DNA of 64,000 nt from CAWHHZ01 sp963829355 (GTDB lineage: Bacteria > Acidobacteriota > Thermoanaerobaculia > Gp7-AA8 > JAHWKK01): contig CAWHHZ010000016.1 in the NCBI GenBank assembly GCA_963829355.1, forward strand, positions 77,571-141,570, read 5' to 3'. Shown one piece after another: positions 48,434 through 56,459 of this stretch. The notes under the pieces are model-generated. The model had not been told where the DNA came from, did not search any database, and saw only the letters and a list, made by a program, of their open reading frames with translations. Numbering within the stretch: the stretch's first letter is position 1; the number at the start of each line of letters is the position of its first letter. The position numbers and the translations under genes were made by a program.

Positions 48434-48745
48434 TTGAGTCATTGAGTCGTTGAGTCGTTGAGTCATTGTCATTGAGTCGTTGAGTCATTTGCCGGTCGCT
48501 GATCGATTGGATGCCACATTCATCGCGGGCTGTCGTTCCGAAGGAGCGCTGCCGGCGTGAGTGAGGAATTCGGGGGGCGGAAAACTCTGCCGTGTATCGC
48601 CCACCGAGCCAGATTCCTCAGTCGCAAAAAGCCGCTCCTTCGGAATGACAATCTCCTCGAACCGACTCAACTACTCAATAGCCCAATGACTCAATGACTC
48701 AATGACGACTCAACGACTCAATGACTCAATGACTCAATGACCAAC
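48434..48745. repeat. TCATTGAG octamers flanking a family B palindrome
   Basis: TCATTGAG/TCGTTGAG units occupy 48434-48490. A family B palindrome lies at 48531-48650 (TGTCGTTCCGAAGGAGCG ... CGCTCCTTCGGAATGACA), and the complementary units (CAATGACT, CAACGACT) occupy 48658-48745. The arrangement octamer - palindrome - inverted octamer is symmetrical over 312 bases. It repeats the octamer seen in the exporter operon at 3704-3902. There is no gene inside. Confidence 0.85.
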
Positions 48746-48788
48746 TAAAGTACAATCCACATAATTGTTCGTTTTCGAAAGGAATGAC

Positions 48789-50558
48789 GTGGAAAGTCTC
48801 GAAAAACGCAACCTCATCGCCCAGTGGGCATTCGATACCCGACCGGTCCTCCTCCGCTTCCACTTATGGCTCGAGGATGTCGAGGTGCATCGCTCGCAGG
48901 CCGAGCCCGTTTCCGCCCACTCCTTCGCGCCCCGAGGCATCGCGCGATGCCTCGCAATGACCTCCGCCGTCACCGCGTTCGGCACCCGGCTGTTCGGTGA
49001 GTTCGGGGCCGGGGCCGGCAAGGACAAGGCCACGCTCAACCAGGTGAAAAAATCTGCCGACGCCATCAGCGCATACGTCATGAGCGAAGGCCTCTGGCAC
49101 CTCACACGAACCCTCCCCGAGAACCACGCCATCATGGTGAGCCTCGGAGAAGGACTCATGCCGAAGGCTGGCGAGTCACCGGAGATGGGGGCGAACCCTC
49201 TTCTCGGTTTCGGACGTGTCTACGCCCGCCCTGAGATCGCTCATCAGGTCGATCCGCGCGTACGACGGCTGCTCAACGAAAACGGACACTCCTTCGACCA
49301 GTTCTACGACTGGATCCAGGACCGCGGTATCACCATCTGGGGCGCAGCGGTCGACACGCTCGAGAACACCACCCGCTTCGCTGCCGGCGAGGATACTGGA
49401 GCGATGGCAGTTCTCCACCTCTTCGACTCCCCGCTCCGGATGGCCAAGCCGTACGAGTCATACATGGGATGCCTCACGGTGCCGAAGCGAGTTGCTGAAG
49501 AAGCTGAGCAGGCCTCGGTTCTCCTTCACTACCGGACGCCGAGGAGCAAGGTCGTCGAGTCGATCGAAGCAGCCTATCCCGGGATCCGGCGCGAAAACAT
49601 TCATGTGTGGACGCTGCAGGGGAAAAGCCGGCACGGACGGCTCGGCGACCTCTGGAAAGAATGGCAGGAGCTCGGTGCCCATCTGGTGGAAGACGGGTGG
49701 AAGGGCCCGAAAGGCATCGCAGTCTTCACGGACTCCGGCACGTACGCGCCGACGTTCATGGTCGGAAGCTGGAACGACGAGCAGGGAGAGACGCACGTGT
49801 TCCTCTGCGACGGTTACGCGGCCACTGCCGAAGCGGTGCAGGCCTCGAGTCTCTCCGAGGTCCTCGACGTCGATGCCACCATGGCGCCGTTCTCCCCCGG
49901 GTTTGCGCTTCCATGTGCTGAAGAGGGGCGACTGATGCAACTCGACCCCGATCGCTCCGACTTTGCAGAGCTGGCCCGGGAGATTTTCGGCGATCGAGAG
50001 TTGGATGAAGCCGAGATCAGGACATACGCGGAAGCGATCCGCGAGGCAGAGGCCTCGAACATGCCCATGAGAAGGTCTGTTCTTCGCGCCGACGACTTCT
50101 CTCCCGAGAAGGACTGGAGCGTGCTGGCCTGCATCGGCTACATGAACGACGATCCCTACACCGGCTGCGAAGGCGTGACGAAGGTCTCGGATGGCGTGTA
50201 CCGCGTGACCACACGTCTCGCGACGAGGAAGGCTTCGTCCGACATCACGTTCACCTTCCGCATGATGAAGTCGATGGACGAGACCCGGCACGTATTCAGC
50301 CCGCTCCTCGTCCGCTTCATGTCCGGAATCGACCACACGACCCGGCCCGTCAAGATCTCCGACTCCGGCAGGATCCGCAATGAGCTGCAGACGATGTTCT
50401 CGCAGGCCCTCGAGCATGATGGCGAGACCATCCGCGTTCACTTTGACCGCGTGGACGACACGGTGATCCCTCCGAAGAACCAGGAAGCGATTCGCCGCGC
50501 GCTCGAGTGGTACAAGGAGAACTACCCGGTCTGGTTCAAGTGGCTCGACATCGCCTGA
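48789..50558 (+). CDS. Large conserved-looking protein of unknown function
   Basis: The 589-residue protein is soluble, without signal peptide or membrane helix. It has well-ordered composition with motifs such as NHAIMVSLGEGLMPKAGE, NPLLGFGRVYARPEIA, ITIWGAAVDTLENTTRF, VFTDSGTYAPTFMVG and DSGRIRNELQTMFSQALEH. I do not recognise the family; the acidic and histidine residues could form a metal site, but that is speculation. GTG at 48789 is chosen for AAAGGA five bases upstream. It is a single gene between repeat clusters and continues open for 1.77 kb, so it is certainly coding. Confidence 0.85.
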   Translation: MESLEKRNLIAQWAFDTRPVLLRFHLWLEDVEVHRSQAEPVSAHSFAPRGIARCLAMTSAVTAFGTRLFGEFGAGAGKDKATLNQVKKSADAISAYVMSEGLWHLTRTLPENHAIMVSLGEGLMPKAGESPEMGANPLLGFGRVYARPEIAHQVDPRVRRLLNENGHSFDQFYDWIQDRGITIWGAAVDTLENTTRFAAGEDTGAMAVLHLFDSPLRMAKPYESYMGCLTVPKRVAEEAEQASVLLHYRTPRSKVVESIEAAYPGIRRENIHVWTLQGKSRHGRLGDLWKEWQELGAHLVEDGWKGPKGIAVFTDSGTYAPTFMVGSWNDEQGETHVFLCDGYAATAEAVQASSLSEVLDVDATMAPFSPGFALPCAEEGRLMQLDPDRSDFAELAREIFGDRELDEAEIRTYAEAIREAEASNMPMRRSVLRADDFSPEKDWSVLACIGYMNDDPYTGCEGVTKVSDGVYRVTTRLATRKASSDITFTFRMMKSMDETRHVFSPLLVRFMSGIDHTTRPVKISDSGRIRNELQTMFSQALEHDGETIRVHFDRVDDTVIPPKNQEAIRRALEWYKENYPVWFKWLDIA

Positions 50559-50587
50559 GCGGGAACGCACCAGCTTCTGCCCCACTG

Positions 50588-50703
50588 TCATCCTGAGCCG
50601 CCGGAGCGCAGCGCAGGACGGTCGAAGGATCGCGTACGGCCCGACTGTCTGGGCGGAAAGAACGCGACAGTCAGCACCCACCCGATCCTTCGCTCGCGCT
50701 CAG
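50588..50703. repeat. Family A palindromic repeat (inverted orientation) split by element E2
   Basis: It begins TGTCATCCTGAGCCGCCGG and contains GGTCGAAGGATCGCGTACG and GATCCTTCGCTCGCGCTCAG. Its last arm CTCAGGATGACA is found after the inserted element at 51023-51034. The 5-base CTCAG is present on both sides of the insertion, as expected of a target-site duplication. Confidence 0.8.
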
Positions 50704-51022
50704 AGGCTGTGAAAGAATTCAGCGTACCCTGCGTTACGGGCGCGGCGACGTCGAGCGCGCGAAGCAGTGACGCAGCGATGTGGTTCATCGGAAAGGAACT
50801 GCGACCCTTCGACTCGCTGACGCTCGCTCAGGGCAGGCGCTGCGATCGGCGACGCCCCGCCCGTAACCCTTTGGGCTGGTGGTGGTTACGGCCCGATCTC
50901 TGCCTGTCCTGAGCGGCGAAGGATCTCGTCGTCACCGAGGAACCACCGCGACTCCTCCTCATTCCTTGAGCTCGAACCGTAAGCACCACCAGCGCAGGGC
51001 ACGCTGGATTTTTTCACAGCCT
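50704..51022. mobile_element. Palindromic element E2, copy 2 (30-bp inverted ends, internal hairpins)
   Basis: The ends (AGGCTGTGAAAGAATTCAGC... and ...GCTGGATTTTTTCACAGCCT) are inverted copies over 30 bases with three mismatches. Internal pairs are GTTACGGGCG at 50733-50742 with its complement at 50858-50867, and a 16-base pair with one mismatch at 50876-50891 and 50977-50992. CTCAG flanks both sides. Compared with copy 1 (29450-29715), it contains two extra family-A-like blocks near 50807-50840 and 50900-50925. It encodes no protein. Confidence 0.82.
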
Positions 51023-51079
51023 CTCAGGATGACAGCCTCTTCATTCAGCATTCAGCATTCATCGTTCTATGATGCGCTC

Positions 51080-52630
51080 ATGAGGCTCCCGCATCTTCTC
51101 TTCCTGCTCTCCCTCCTCGGCAACTACGACATCGTCCTTCGGGGAGGGCGCGTGATCGACGGAAGTGGCAACCCCTGGTTCGCCGCCGACATCGCGATCC
51201 GTGACGGGGTGATCGCGGAGATCGCTCCGCAGATCGAAGGTAAGGGTGCTCGGGAGATCGATGCGCGCGGGCTCGTCGTCGCCCCCGGCTTCATCGATCT
51301 TCACACGCACGCCCGGGGCGGCATCTTCGAGGATCCCTCCGCGGAGTACTACATTCGCGAAGGCGTCACCACGATCTTCGAAGGGCCGGATGGAAGCTCT
51401 CCCCTGCCGATCGGCGAGTTTCTCGACCGCGTTCAAGAGGCCGACACTACAGTCAACTTCGGCACGTTCGTCGGACATGGATCGATTCGCGGTGAGGTGA
51501 TCGGTCAGAATGATCGGGCACCTTCCACCGAAGAGCTCGAGCAGATGCGTGCGCTGGTGCGGCAGTCGATGAACGAGGGCGCTTTCGGGCTCAGCTCCGG
51601 TCTCTTCTACACACCCGGAGCATTTGCGACGACCGAAGAGGTCATCGAGCTCGCCAAGGTCGCGGGCGAGGACGGCGGGATCTACATCAGTCACGTCCGC
51701 GACGAGATGGGCGGTCTTCTCGAGAGCGTGCGGGAGACGATTCGTATCGGCGAGGAAGGCGGACTCCCCGCGCAGATCACACACCACAAGGTCATCGGCC
51801 GGATTCACGAAGGCCTCGGGACACGTTCGCTCGAGCTCATCGACGAGGCCCGCGCCCGCGGGGTCGACGTCACTTCCGACCTCTACCCGTATACGGCATC
51901 GAGCACCGGCCTCGGCTCCGCCATGCTTCCTCCCTGGGCAAACGAAGGAGGCCGAGAGCGAATGCTCGAACGCTTCGCAAATCCTGTAGATCGCGCGAAT
52001 ATCCGAGCCCACATCATCGACAAGATCGAGCAGGAACGAGGCTCAGGAGATCCTGCTGCCATACAGATCGCGGCGGCGGAGAAGGATCGGGAGATCGAGG
52101 GAATGAACCTGACGGAGATCATGATCGCCCGCGGAATCGAACCGACGGTCGACAATGCCGCGGACCTCATTCTCCACCTTCTCGAGCGCGGCCATGTCAG
52201 TGGGATCTTCCACGCGATCAGTGAGCCTGACCTCGAGAATATTCTCGTTCATTCCACGACGATGATCGCCTCCGACGGAGAGCTCGCCATCCCCGGCAAG
52301 GGCTCACCCCATCCCCGCTGCTGCGGCACCTTCCCGCGCGTCATCTCCGTCTACGTCAGAGAGAAGGGCATCCTGTCGCTGGAGGAAGCGATCCGGAAAA
52401 TGAGCGCGTTTCCTGCGCAGCGCGTCGGTCTGCTCGACCGAGGGATTCTGAGGCCCGGCATGAAAGCTGACGTCGTGGTCTTCGATGCCGACGAGATCCG
52501 CGATCTCGCCACCTTTGAGGACCCTCACCAGTACGCGACCGGCGTCGATTACGTGATCATCAATGGAGTGCTCGTGCTCGACGACGGCACCATGACGACC
52601 GCCCGCCCCGGAACAGTCCTGCGGAAGTGA
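51080..52630 (+). CDS. N-acyl-D-amino-acid deacylase-like amidohydrolase (D-aminoacylase family)
   Basis: The 516-residue protein has a short signal-like N-terminus (MRLPHLLFLLSLLG), the small beta domain (YDIVLRGGRVIDGSGNPW), the metal motif PGFIDLHTHARG, YISHVRDEMGG, ITHHKVIG, and the aspartate region MIASDGELAIPGKGSPHPRCCGTFPR typical of D-aminoacylases. The C-terminus returns to the beta domain (ILRPGMKADVVVFD). It would remove acyl groups from N-acyl-D-amino acids, possibly from cell-wall products. The upstream sequence is element E2 and ATTCAGC repeats, so the promoter must lie in that repeat DNA. Confidence 0.9.
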   Translation: MRLPHLLFLLSLLGNYDIVLRGGRVIDGSGNPWFAADIAIRDGVIAEIAPQIEGKGAREIDARGLVVAPGFIDLHTHARGGIFEDPSAEYYIREGVTTIFEGPDGSSPLPIGEFLDRVQEADTTVNFGTFVGHGSIRGEVIGQNDRAPSTEELEQMRALVRQSMNEGAFGLSSGLFYTPGAFATTEEVIELAKVAGEDGGIYISHVRDEMGGLLESVRETIRIGEEGGLPAQITHHKVIGRIHEGLGTRSLELIDEARARGVDVTSDLYPYTASSTGLGSAMLPPWANEGGRERMLERFANPVDRANIRAHIIDKIEQERGSGDPAAIQIAAAEKDREIEGMNLTEIMIARGIEPTVDNAADLILHLLERGHVSGIFHAISEPDLENILVHSTTMIASDGELAIPGKGSPHPRCCGTFPRVISVYVREKGILSLEEAIRKMSAFPAQRVGLLDRGILRPGMKADVVVFDADEIRDLATFEDPHQYATGVDYVIINGVLVLDDGTMTTARPGTVLRK

Positions 52631-52644
52631 CAGAGTGTGAGTGG

Positions 52645-52692
52645 GGTCGCGCGTCTCGCGCGCTCGTGAGGGCGTCCCGCCCGAACGTAGAG
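52645..52692. repeat. 48-bp direct repeat, left copy flanking rnhA
   Basis: This copy begins GGTCGCGCGTCTCGCGCG and continues TCGTGAGGGCGTCCCGCCCG, AACGTAGAG. A copy with two differences lies at 53270-53317. The block itself contains CGCGCGTCTCGCGCG, a near palindrome. After it, GGGGCGAGACGCCC (52708-52721) echoes the same words in reverse. Confidence 0.8.
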
Positions 52693-52755
52693 CAGCCATC
52701 ACCGTACCGGGGCGAGACGCCCGGCACATCGGGCCAGAGGCCCGACCCACACGGG

Positions 52756-53229
52756 CTACCCCGCCTCTGCCACAAATCCATCATCCTCGAGCCGCTCATC
52801 GAGCTGTGCGGCCGCGACGGCGAGCTCGTCGCATCGCTCGTTCTCCGGCACCCCCGAGTGACCCTTCACCCATTTCATCGTGACCTCGTGCCTGTCGAGC
52901 ATCCGCGAGAGCCGCTCCCACAGATCACGATTCTTCACCGGCTGACGGCCACTCGTCATCCAACCCTTCCGCTGCCAGTTCTCGAGCCAGCGATCGGTGA
53001 CGGCGCGGGAGACGTATTTCGAATCGGTGTAGATAGTGACGTCGCACGGCTCGCGCAGTGCTTCCAGCCCGGCCACCACGGCGAGCAACTCCATTCTGTT
53101 GTTCGTGCTGAGCCGGAACCCCGCCGACAATTCCTTCCGGACAGTGCCGTACATCAGAACCACCCCGTACCCAGCCGGGCCCGGATTCGGAGCCGCCGCC
53201 CCATCCGTATAGATCGTAATCTTCTTCAT
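52756..53229 (-). CDS. rnhA: Ribonuclease HI
   Basis: The 157-residue enzyme degrades RNA in RNA-DNA hybrids. All catalytic acidic residues are in place: IYTDGAAAPNPG (first Asp), NNRMELLAVV (Glu), IYTDSKYV (second Asp) and PENERCDELA (last Asp), and the basic handle LENWQRKGWMTSGRQPVKN is present. Length matches E. coli RnhA. It is flanked by the two copies of a 48-bp direct repeat. Confidence 0.97.
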   Translation of the reverse strand: MKKITIYTDGAAAPNPGPAGYGVVLMYGTVRKELSAGFRLSTNNRMELLAVVAGLEALREPCDVTIYTDSKYVSRAVTDRWLENWQRKGWMTSGRQPVKNRDLWERLSRMLDRHEVTMKWVKGHSGVPENERCDELAVAAAQLDERLEDDGFVAEAG

Positions 53230-53269
53230 CGGCGGACATTCTAGCGTGACCTTGGGGCCCCCCCATGTT

Positions 53270-53317
53270 GGTCGCGCGTCTCGCGCGATCGTGAGGGCGT
53301 CCCGCCCGAACGTTGAG
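53270..53317. repeat. 48-bp direct repeat, right copy flanking rnhA
   Basis: GGTCGCGCGTCTCGCGCG, ATCGTGAGGGCGTCCCGCCC, GAACGTTGAG matches the copy at 52645-52692 in the same orientation with two differences. A small palindrome with GTCATCCCGACCGAAGCGTC and its inverted end (GGGATGACGG) follows at 53340-53368. Confidence 0.8.
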
Positions 53318-53482
53318 TCGCGGACGCCGTCCCCACACCGTCATCCCGACCGAAGCGTCGGGATGACGGTGGCTCTACAACGGGTGGAGAGCACCTCGTC
53401 CCGTCTTCTCTCTAATGGCTGTAGAAACCAAACCCAGCCTTCCGGCGCCATTGAGCTCACTGTGGCATTATCATTGTCGCCA

Positions 53483-54214
53483 ATGAACACGATGAAACAC
53501 GATTCTTCACTCACGCTGGTCGAGCGCGCTCGCCGCGGTGTCCTCCGTCACGAGCCTTCGTCGTACGGCAGCTCGCGAGAGGGCGCTCCCCTTCTCGTCT
53601 GGCGTCCCGCCACTGCTCCGGAGATCCTGATCCTCGCCTCGATTCATGGAGACGAGTCGGAAACCACCGTCGTCGTGTCGGAAGCGCTCCGATCGATCAG
53701 GCAGGAGAATCTGAAGGCGGCAGTGATCCTCTGCGCGAACCCGGACGGGATCATTCGAGGAACACGCTGCAACGCCCATGGCGTCGATCTCAACCGCAAT
53801 TTTCCAACATCAAACTGGTCTTCCGAGCCGGTTCACTACAAGAGCCGGGAGAGCGACGTGCGCGACATTGCCCTCAGCCCCGGACCCGAACCGGCTTCGG
53901 AGCCGGAGACGATAGCTCTGATCTCCCTCATCGACGAGCTCTCACCTCGTGCCGTGGTCAGTCTGCACTCCGCGCTCGCCTGTATCGACGATGCCGACAA
54001 ATCACCTCTCGGACACCGTCTCGCGGAGGCGACTGGACTTCCACTCCAGGGAGATATCGGCTATCCCACACCAGGCTCCATGGGTACGTGGGCCGGTGAA
54101 AGAGGACTGAACCTCATCACGTACGAGGTCGAGCCAGCGCCACCATACGATCTGAAGGACCGGCATGTTCCGATCATGATCGATCTGATGACCGGTCGGA
54201 TCCCGGTCCGGTAG
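53483..54214 (+). CDS. mpaA: MpaA-like murein tripeptide amidase (M14 family)
   Basis: The 243-residue protein matches E. coli MpaA in motif order: SYGSSREGAPLLVW, ILASIHGDESE (zinc His and Glu), CANPDGIIRGTRCNAHGVDLNRNFP, PASEPETIALISLID, VVSLHSALACIDDADKS (third zinc His) and ITYEVEPAPP (catalytic Glu). MpaA splits the gamma-D-Glu-diaminopimelate bond of murein tripeptide during cell-wall recycling. The racemase gene starts 10 bases downstream, so both are in one operon. The ribosome site before ATG 53483 is weak. Confidence 0.88.
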   Translation: MNTMKHDSSLTLVERARRGVLRHEPSSYGSSREGAPLLVWRPATAPEILILASIHGDESETTVVVSEALRSIRQENLKAAVILCANPDGIIRGTRCNAHGVDLNRNFPTSNWSSEPVHYKSRESDVRDIALSPGPEPASEPETIALISLIDELSPRAVVSLHSALACIDDADKSPLGHRLAEATGLPLQGDIGYPTPGSMGTWAGERGLNLITYEVEPAPPYDLKDRHVPIMIDLMTGRIPVR

Positions 54215-54224
54215 CCTCCTTCAT

Positions 54225-55103
54225 ATGCACATACTCATCACGGATTCTGGAGTCGGCGGCCTTTCCGTCTGCGCGTATGCAGAGCGCTTCCTGCGGACCG
54301 GCGGAAGCCCTGTCGAGCCTGTGAGGCTGACCTTCGCGAATGCAGCGCCGGAGAATGACTACGGCTACAACTCGATGCCGACGCGAGAGGAGAAGCTTTC
54401 GACATTCAACCGGTTTCTGCACAATGTCACCGAGCGCTACGCCCCCGACCACATCTACGTCGCCTGCAACACACTCTCTGTCCTGCTGCCCGAGATCCCG
54501 TTCGCTCGTGACCGTGAGCTTCCGGTACGCGGGATCCTCGAGACTGCTACGGACCAACTCATGCGTCGCATCGAGCGTGGCCAGAATCAGGTCATCATCG
54601 TTCTCGGCACTCCGACCACAATCGAGACGGGAACCTACACGCGGATGCTCGCCGAACGGGGCTTTGACCCCGCTCGGATCATCAGCCAGGCATGCCCAGG
54701 GCTTGCTGACACGATCTCTGAAGACCGTCAGGGGGAAGCGACAGCTTCGGCGATCATGAACTGGGTCCGGAAGGCGACCGCGCGGATGCCGGACTCCGGC
54801 TCTACGGTTCTCGCCTGTCTCGCATGCACGCACTACGGATATCGGCGAGATCTGTTCGCCCAGGCATTCGCGACGCTCGGCATCTCTGCGCAGGTCGTCA
54901 ATCCGAACGAAGACGCCGTCAGTGATCTGTGGCTTCCGGCGGTCAAGCCGTCTGCCGAGCCGTGCGACATACCAGTCGAGTTCATCACGCGCTACGCCGT
55001 ACCCGTCGCGACGCTGGAGACCCTGACTCATTTCCTCGAAGAGATTTCGCCGCGTACCGTCGAGGCACTTCAGAACTTCACCCACGTGCCCGATCTCTTC
55101 TGA
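54225..55103 (+). CDS. Glu/Asp racemase family protein (MurI-like)
   Basis: The 292-residue protein has the two catalytic cysteines of cofactor-independent racemases: YVACNTLS and CLACTHYGY, plus the N-terminal ITDSGVGGLSV. It is somewhat divergent from housekeeping MurI (for example the insert GGSPVEPVRLTFANAAPENDYGY). Located right after mpaA, it could convert D-Glu released from murein peptides to L-Glu, or be the cell's glutamate racemase. The window cannot decide between these. Confidence 0.87.
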   Translation: MHILITDSGVGGLSVCAYAERFLRTGGSPVEPVRLTFANAAPENDYGYNSMPTREEKLSTFNRFLHNVTERYAPDHIYVACNTLSVLLPEIPFARDRELPVRGILETATDQLMRRIERGQNQVIIVLGTPTTIETGTYTRMLAERGFDPARIISQACPGLADTISEDRQGEATASAIMNWVRKATARMPDSGSTVLACLACTHYGYRRDLFAQAFATLGISAQVVNPNEDAVSDLWLPAVKPSAEPCDIPVEFITRYAVPVATLETLTHFLEEISPRTVEALQNFTHVPDLF

Positions 55104-55158
55104 TTGAGAGTCCGAGGCTGGACAGGCCAGACTGAAAACTCGGGCCGTGGGACACGTA

Positions 55159-55734
55159 CTACTGCCGTCGGAGGGACTGCCGATACTCCCACGGCGGAAC
55201 CGGTTCGCGATCCGCCCATAGACCGAGCCCTCCCGCGCGCGCACGATCTTCCGCCGCGGCGTACAGCTCCCTGTCCTTCCTCGATTGCTCCCCTGCGTAA
55301 TGCCTGTAGTGCCATGCGAGCCCCGCGGCGATCTGATCGAGTCCGACATCACGTCCATCGACCGTCAGCTTCGCAACCACGCGGTCGTAGCGATCGCGCG
55401 TGTATGGCTCCACAACGAGCTCATCTTCCGAGAGACGCTCACTCAGAGCCCTGCGAGATGCGTTCGAGTACGGCTGCCGTCGCTCGGGTGCATCGATCCC
55501 GTGGATCCGGATCTCCACCTCGCCACCTCCCGCATTGCGGACGATGAGACTGTCGCCGTCGAGCACGCGAACCAGCTCAGCCGGAAAGGCACTGAACGAA
55601 CTCTCTCCAACGCCCGTGACGGTTGCCGGCTCGTCGTCAGATCCCGGCCGCCAGTCCGTCGCGGCAAACAGGGCGAGAAGCACGACTGCCACCACCGGAA
55701 TGATTTTGACCATCGCTCTCATCAACAGCAGCAT
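55159..55734 (-). CDS. Thermonuclease (SNase-like) family nuclease, exported
   Basis: The 191-residue protein has an N-terminal signal or anchor (MVKIIPVVAVVLLALFAA) and an SNase domain: VRVLDGDSLIV (calcium aspartate), IRIHGIDAPER (catalytic Arg), DELVVEPYTRDRYDRVVAKLTVDG (second catalytic Arg region) and GLAWHYRHYAGE. It would cut DNA or RNA outside the cytoplasm. The long start at 55734 follows GAGGCGG closely; ATG 55713 is an alternative that keeps the signal peptide. Confidence 0.9.
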   Translation of the reverse strand: MLLLMRAMVKIIPVVAVVLLALFAATDWRPGSDDEPATVTGVGESSFSAFPAELVRVLDGDSLIVRNAGGGEVEIRIHGIDAPERRQPYSNASRRALSERLSEDELVVEPYTRDRYDRVVAKLTVDGRDVGLDQIAAGLAWHYRHYAGEQSRKDRELYAAAEDRARAGGLGLWADREPVPPWEYRQSLRRQ

Positions 55735-55847
55735 ACCGCCTCATACGCCCCACGTAAGCCAGACACTTCATTTCTGGCGTCAATCCGCCTCGGATTGTTA
55801 ACCATCGCGGCTCGCAGACCGTAACAGGCCCGCAAAAGGAGGCCTCA

Positions 55848-56303
55848 TTTGAATACAGGGTGATCGCGAGAGACCCCTCCCCCGAAGGACGCCGAGCCTA
55901 CATGGACTTCTATCTGAAGGGACTCCAGCTGACCGGCGCCGCCCATCGCGCCGGAGTTCCCATCCTCGTAGGTACCGACGGGGGGGACAGTTTCATCTTT
56001 CCGGGCTCGAGCGTCCATGACGAGATGGAGGAGCTCGTCAAGGCGGGTCTGTCGACAGCCGACGTGCTCCGCGCGGCGACCGTCAACGGAGCCACATACC
56101 TCGGGAAGACCGATCGGTTCGGCACGATCAGCGAAGGGAAAGCGGCCGACCTCGTGCTGCTCGCCGCCGATCCTCTCGAGGACATCGCCAACATGCGAAA
56201 GATTCAGGGAGTCGTCTTCCGCGGAGAGCTTCTCGATCGCGATGAGCTCGATTCCATGCTTCAGAAGGCAGAGGAGACTGCGGCCCGGATCGGAACCGAC
56301 TGA
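55848..56303 (+). pseudogene. Amidohydrolase C-terminal remnant
   Basis: The frame encodes only the last third of an imidazolonepropionase-like amidohydrolase: RVIARDPSPEGRRAYMDFYLKGLQLTGAAHRAG, then GVPILVGTDGGDSFIFPGSSVHDEME with the conserved metal aspartate (GTD), AATVNGATYLG and GKAADLVLLAADPLEDI (given as separate motifs). The N-terminal HxH metal motif and about 300 residues are missing. The sequence just upstream is non-homologous spacer between it and the nuclease gene. A GTG at 55860 could start translation, but a stable enzyme is not expected. Confidence 0.7.
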
Positions 56304-56459
56304 ATCTGAATCGTACGCCCTCCGGGAGGGTGAGGCTCCCACCGGTCGAAGCGCAGCCATTCAGCGCAAGGAGGACCCGCCCCCGGGAGTCTCGCCTCCA
56401 GCAGTTCGACCTCGATCTTGCCCACCGGAGCTGAAGTGGACGAGGTGAAGCCGCAGTGG

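Noticed and set aside
48408..48488. 27-residue N-terminal extension of the SGNH hydrolase
   Set aside because: It encodes TQRLND-type peptide from TCATTGAG octamers and is unlike any hydrolase N-terminus.
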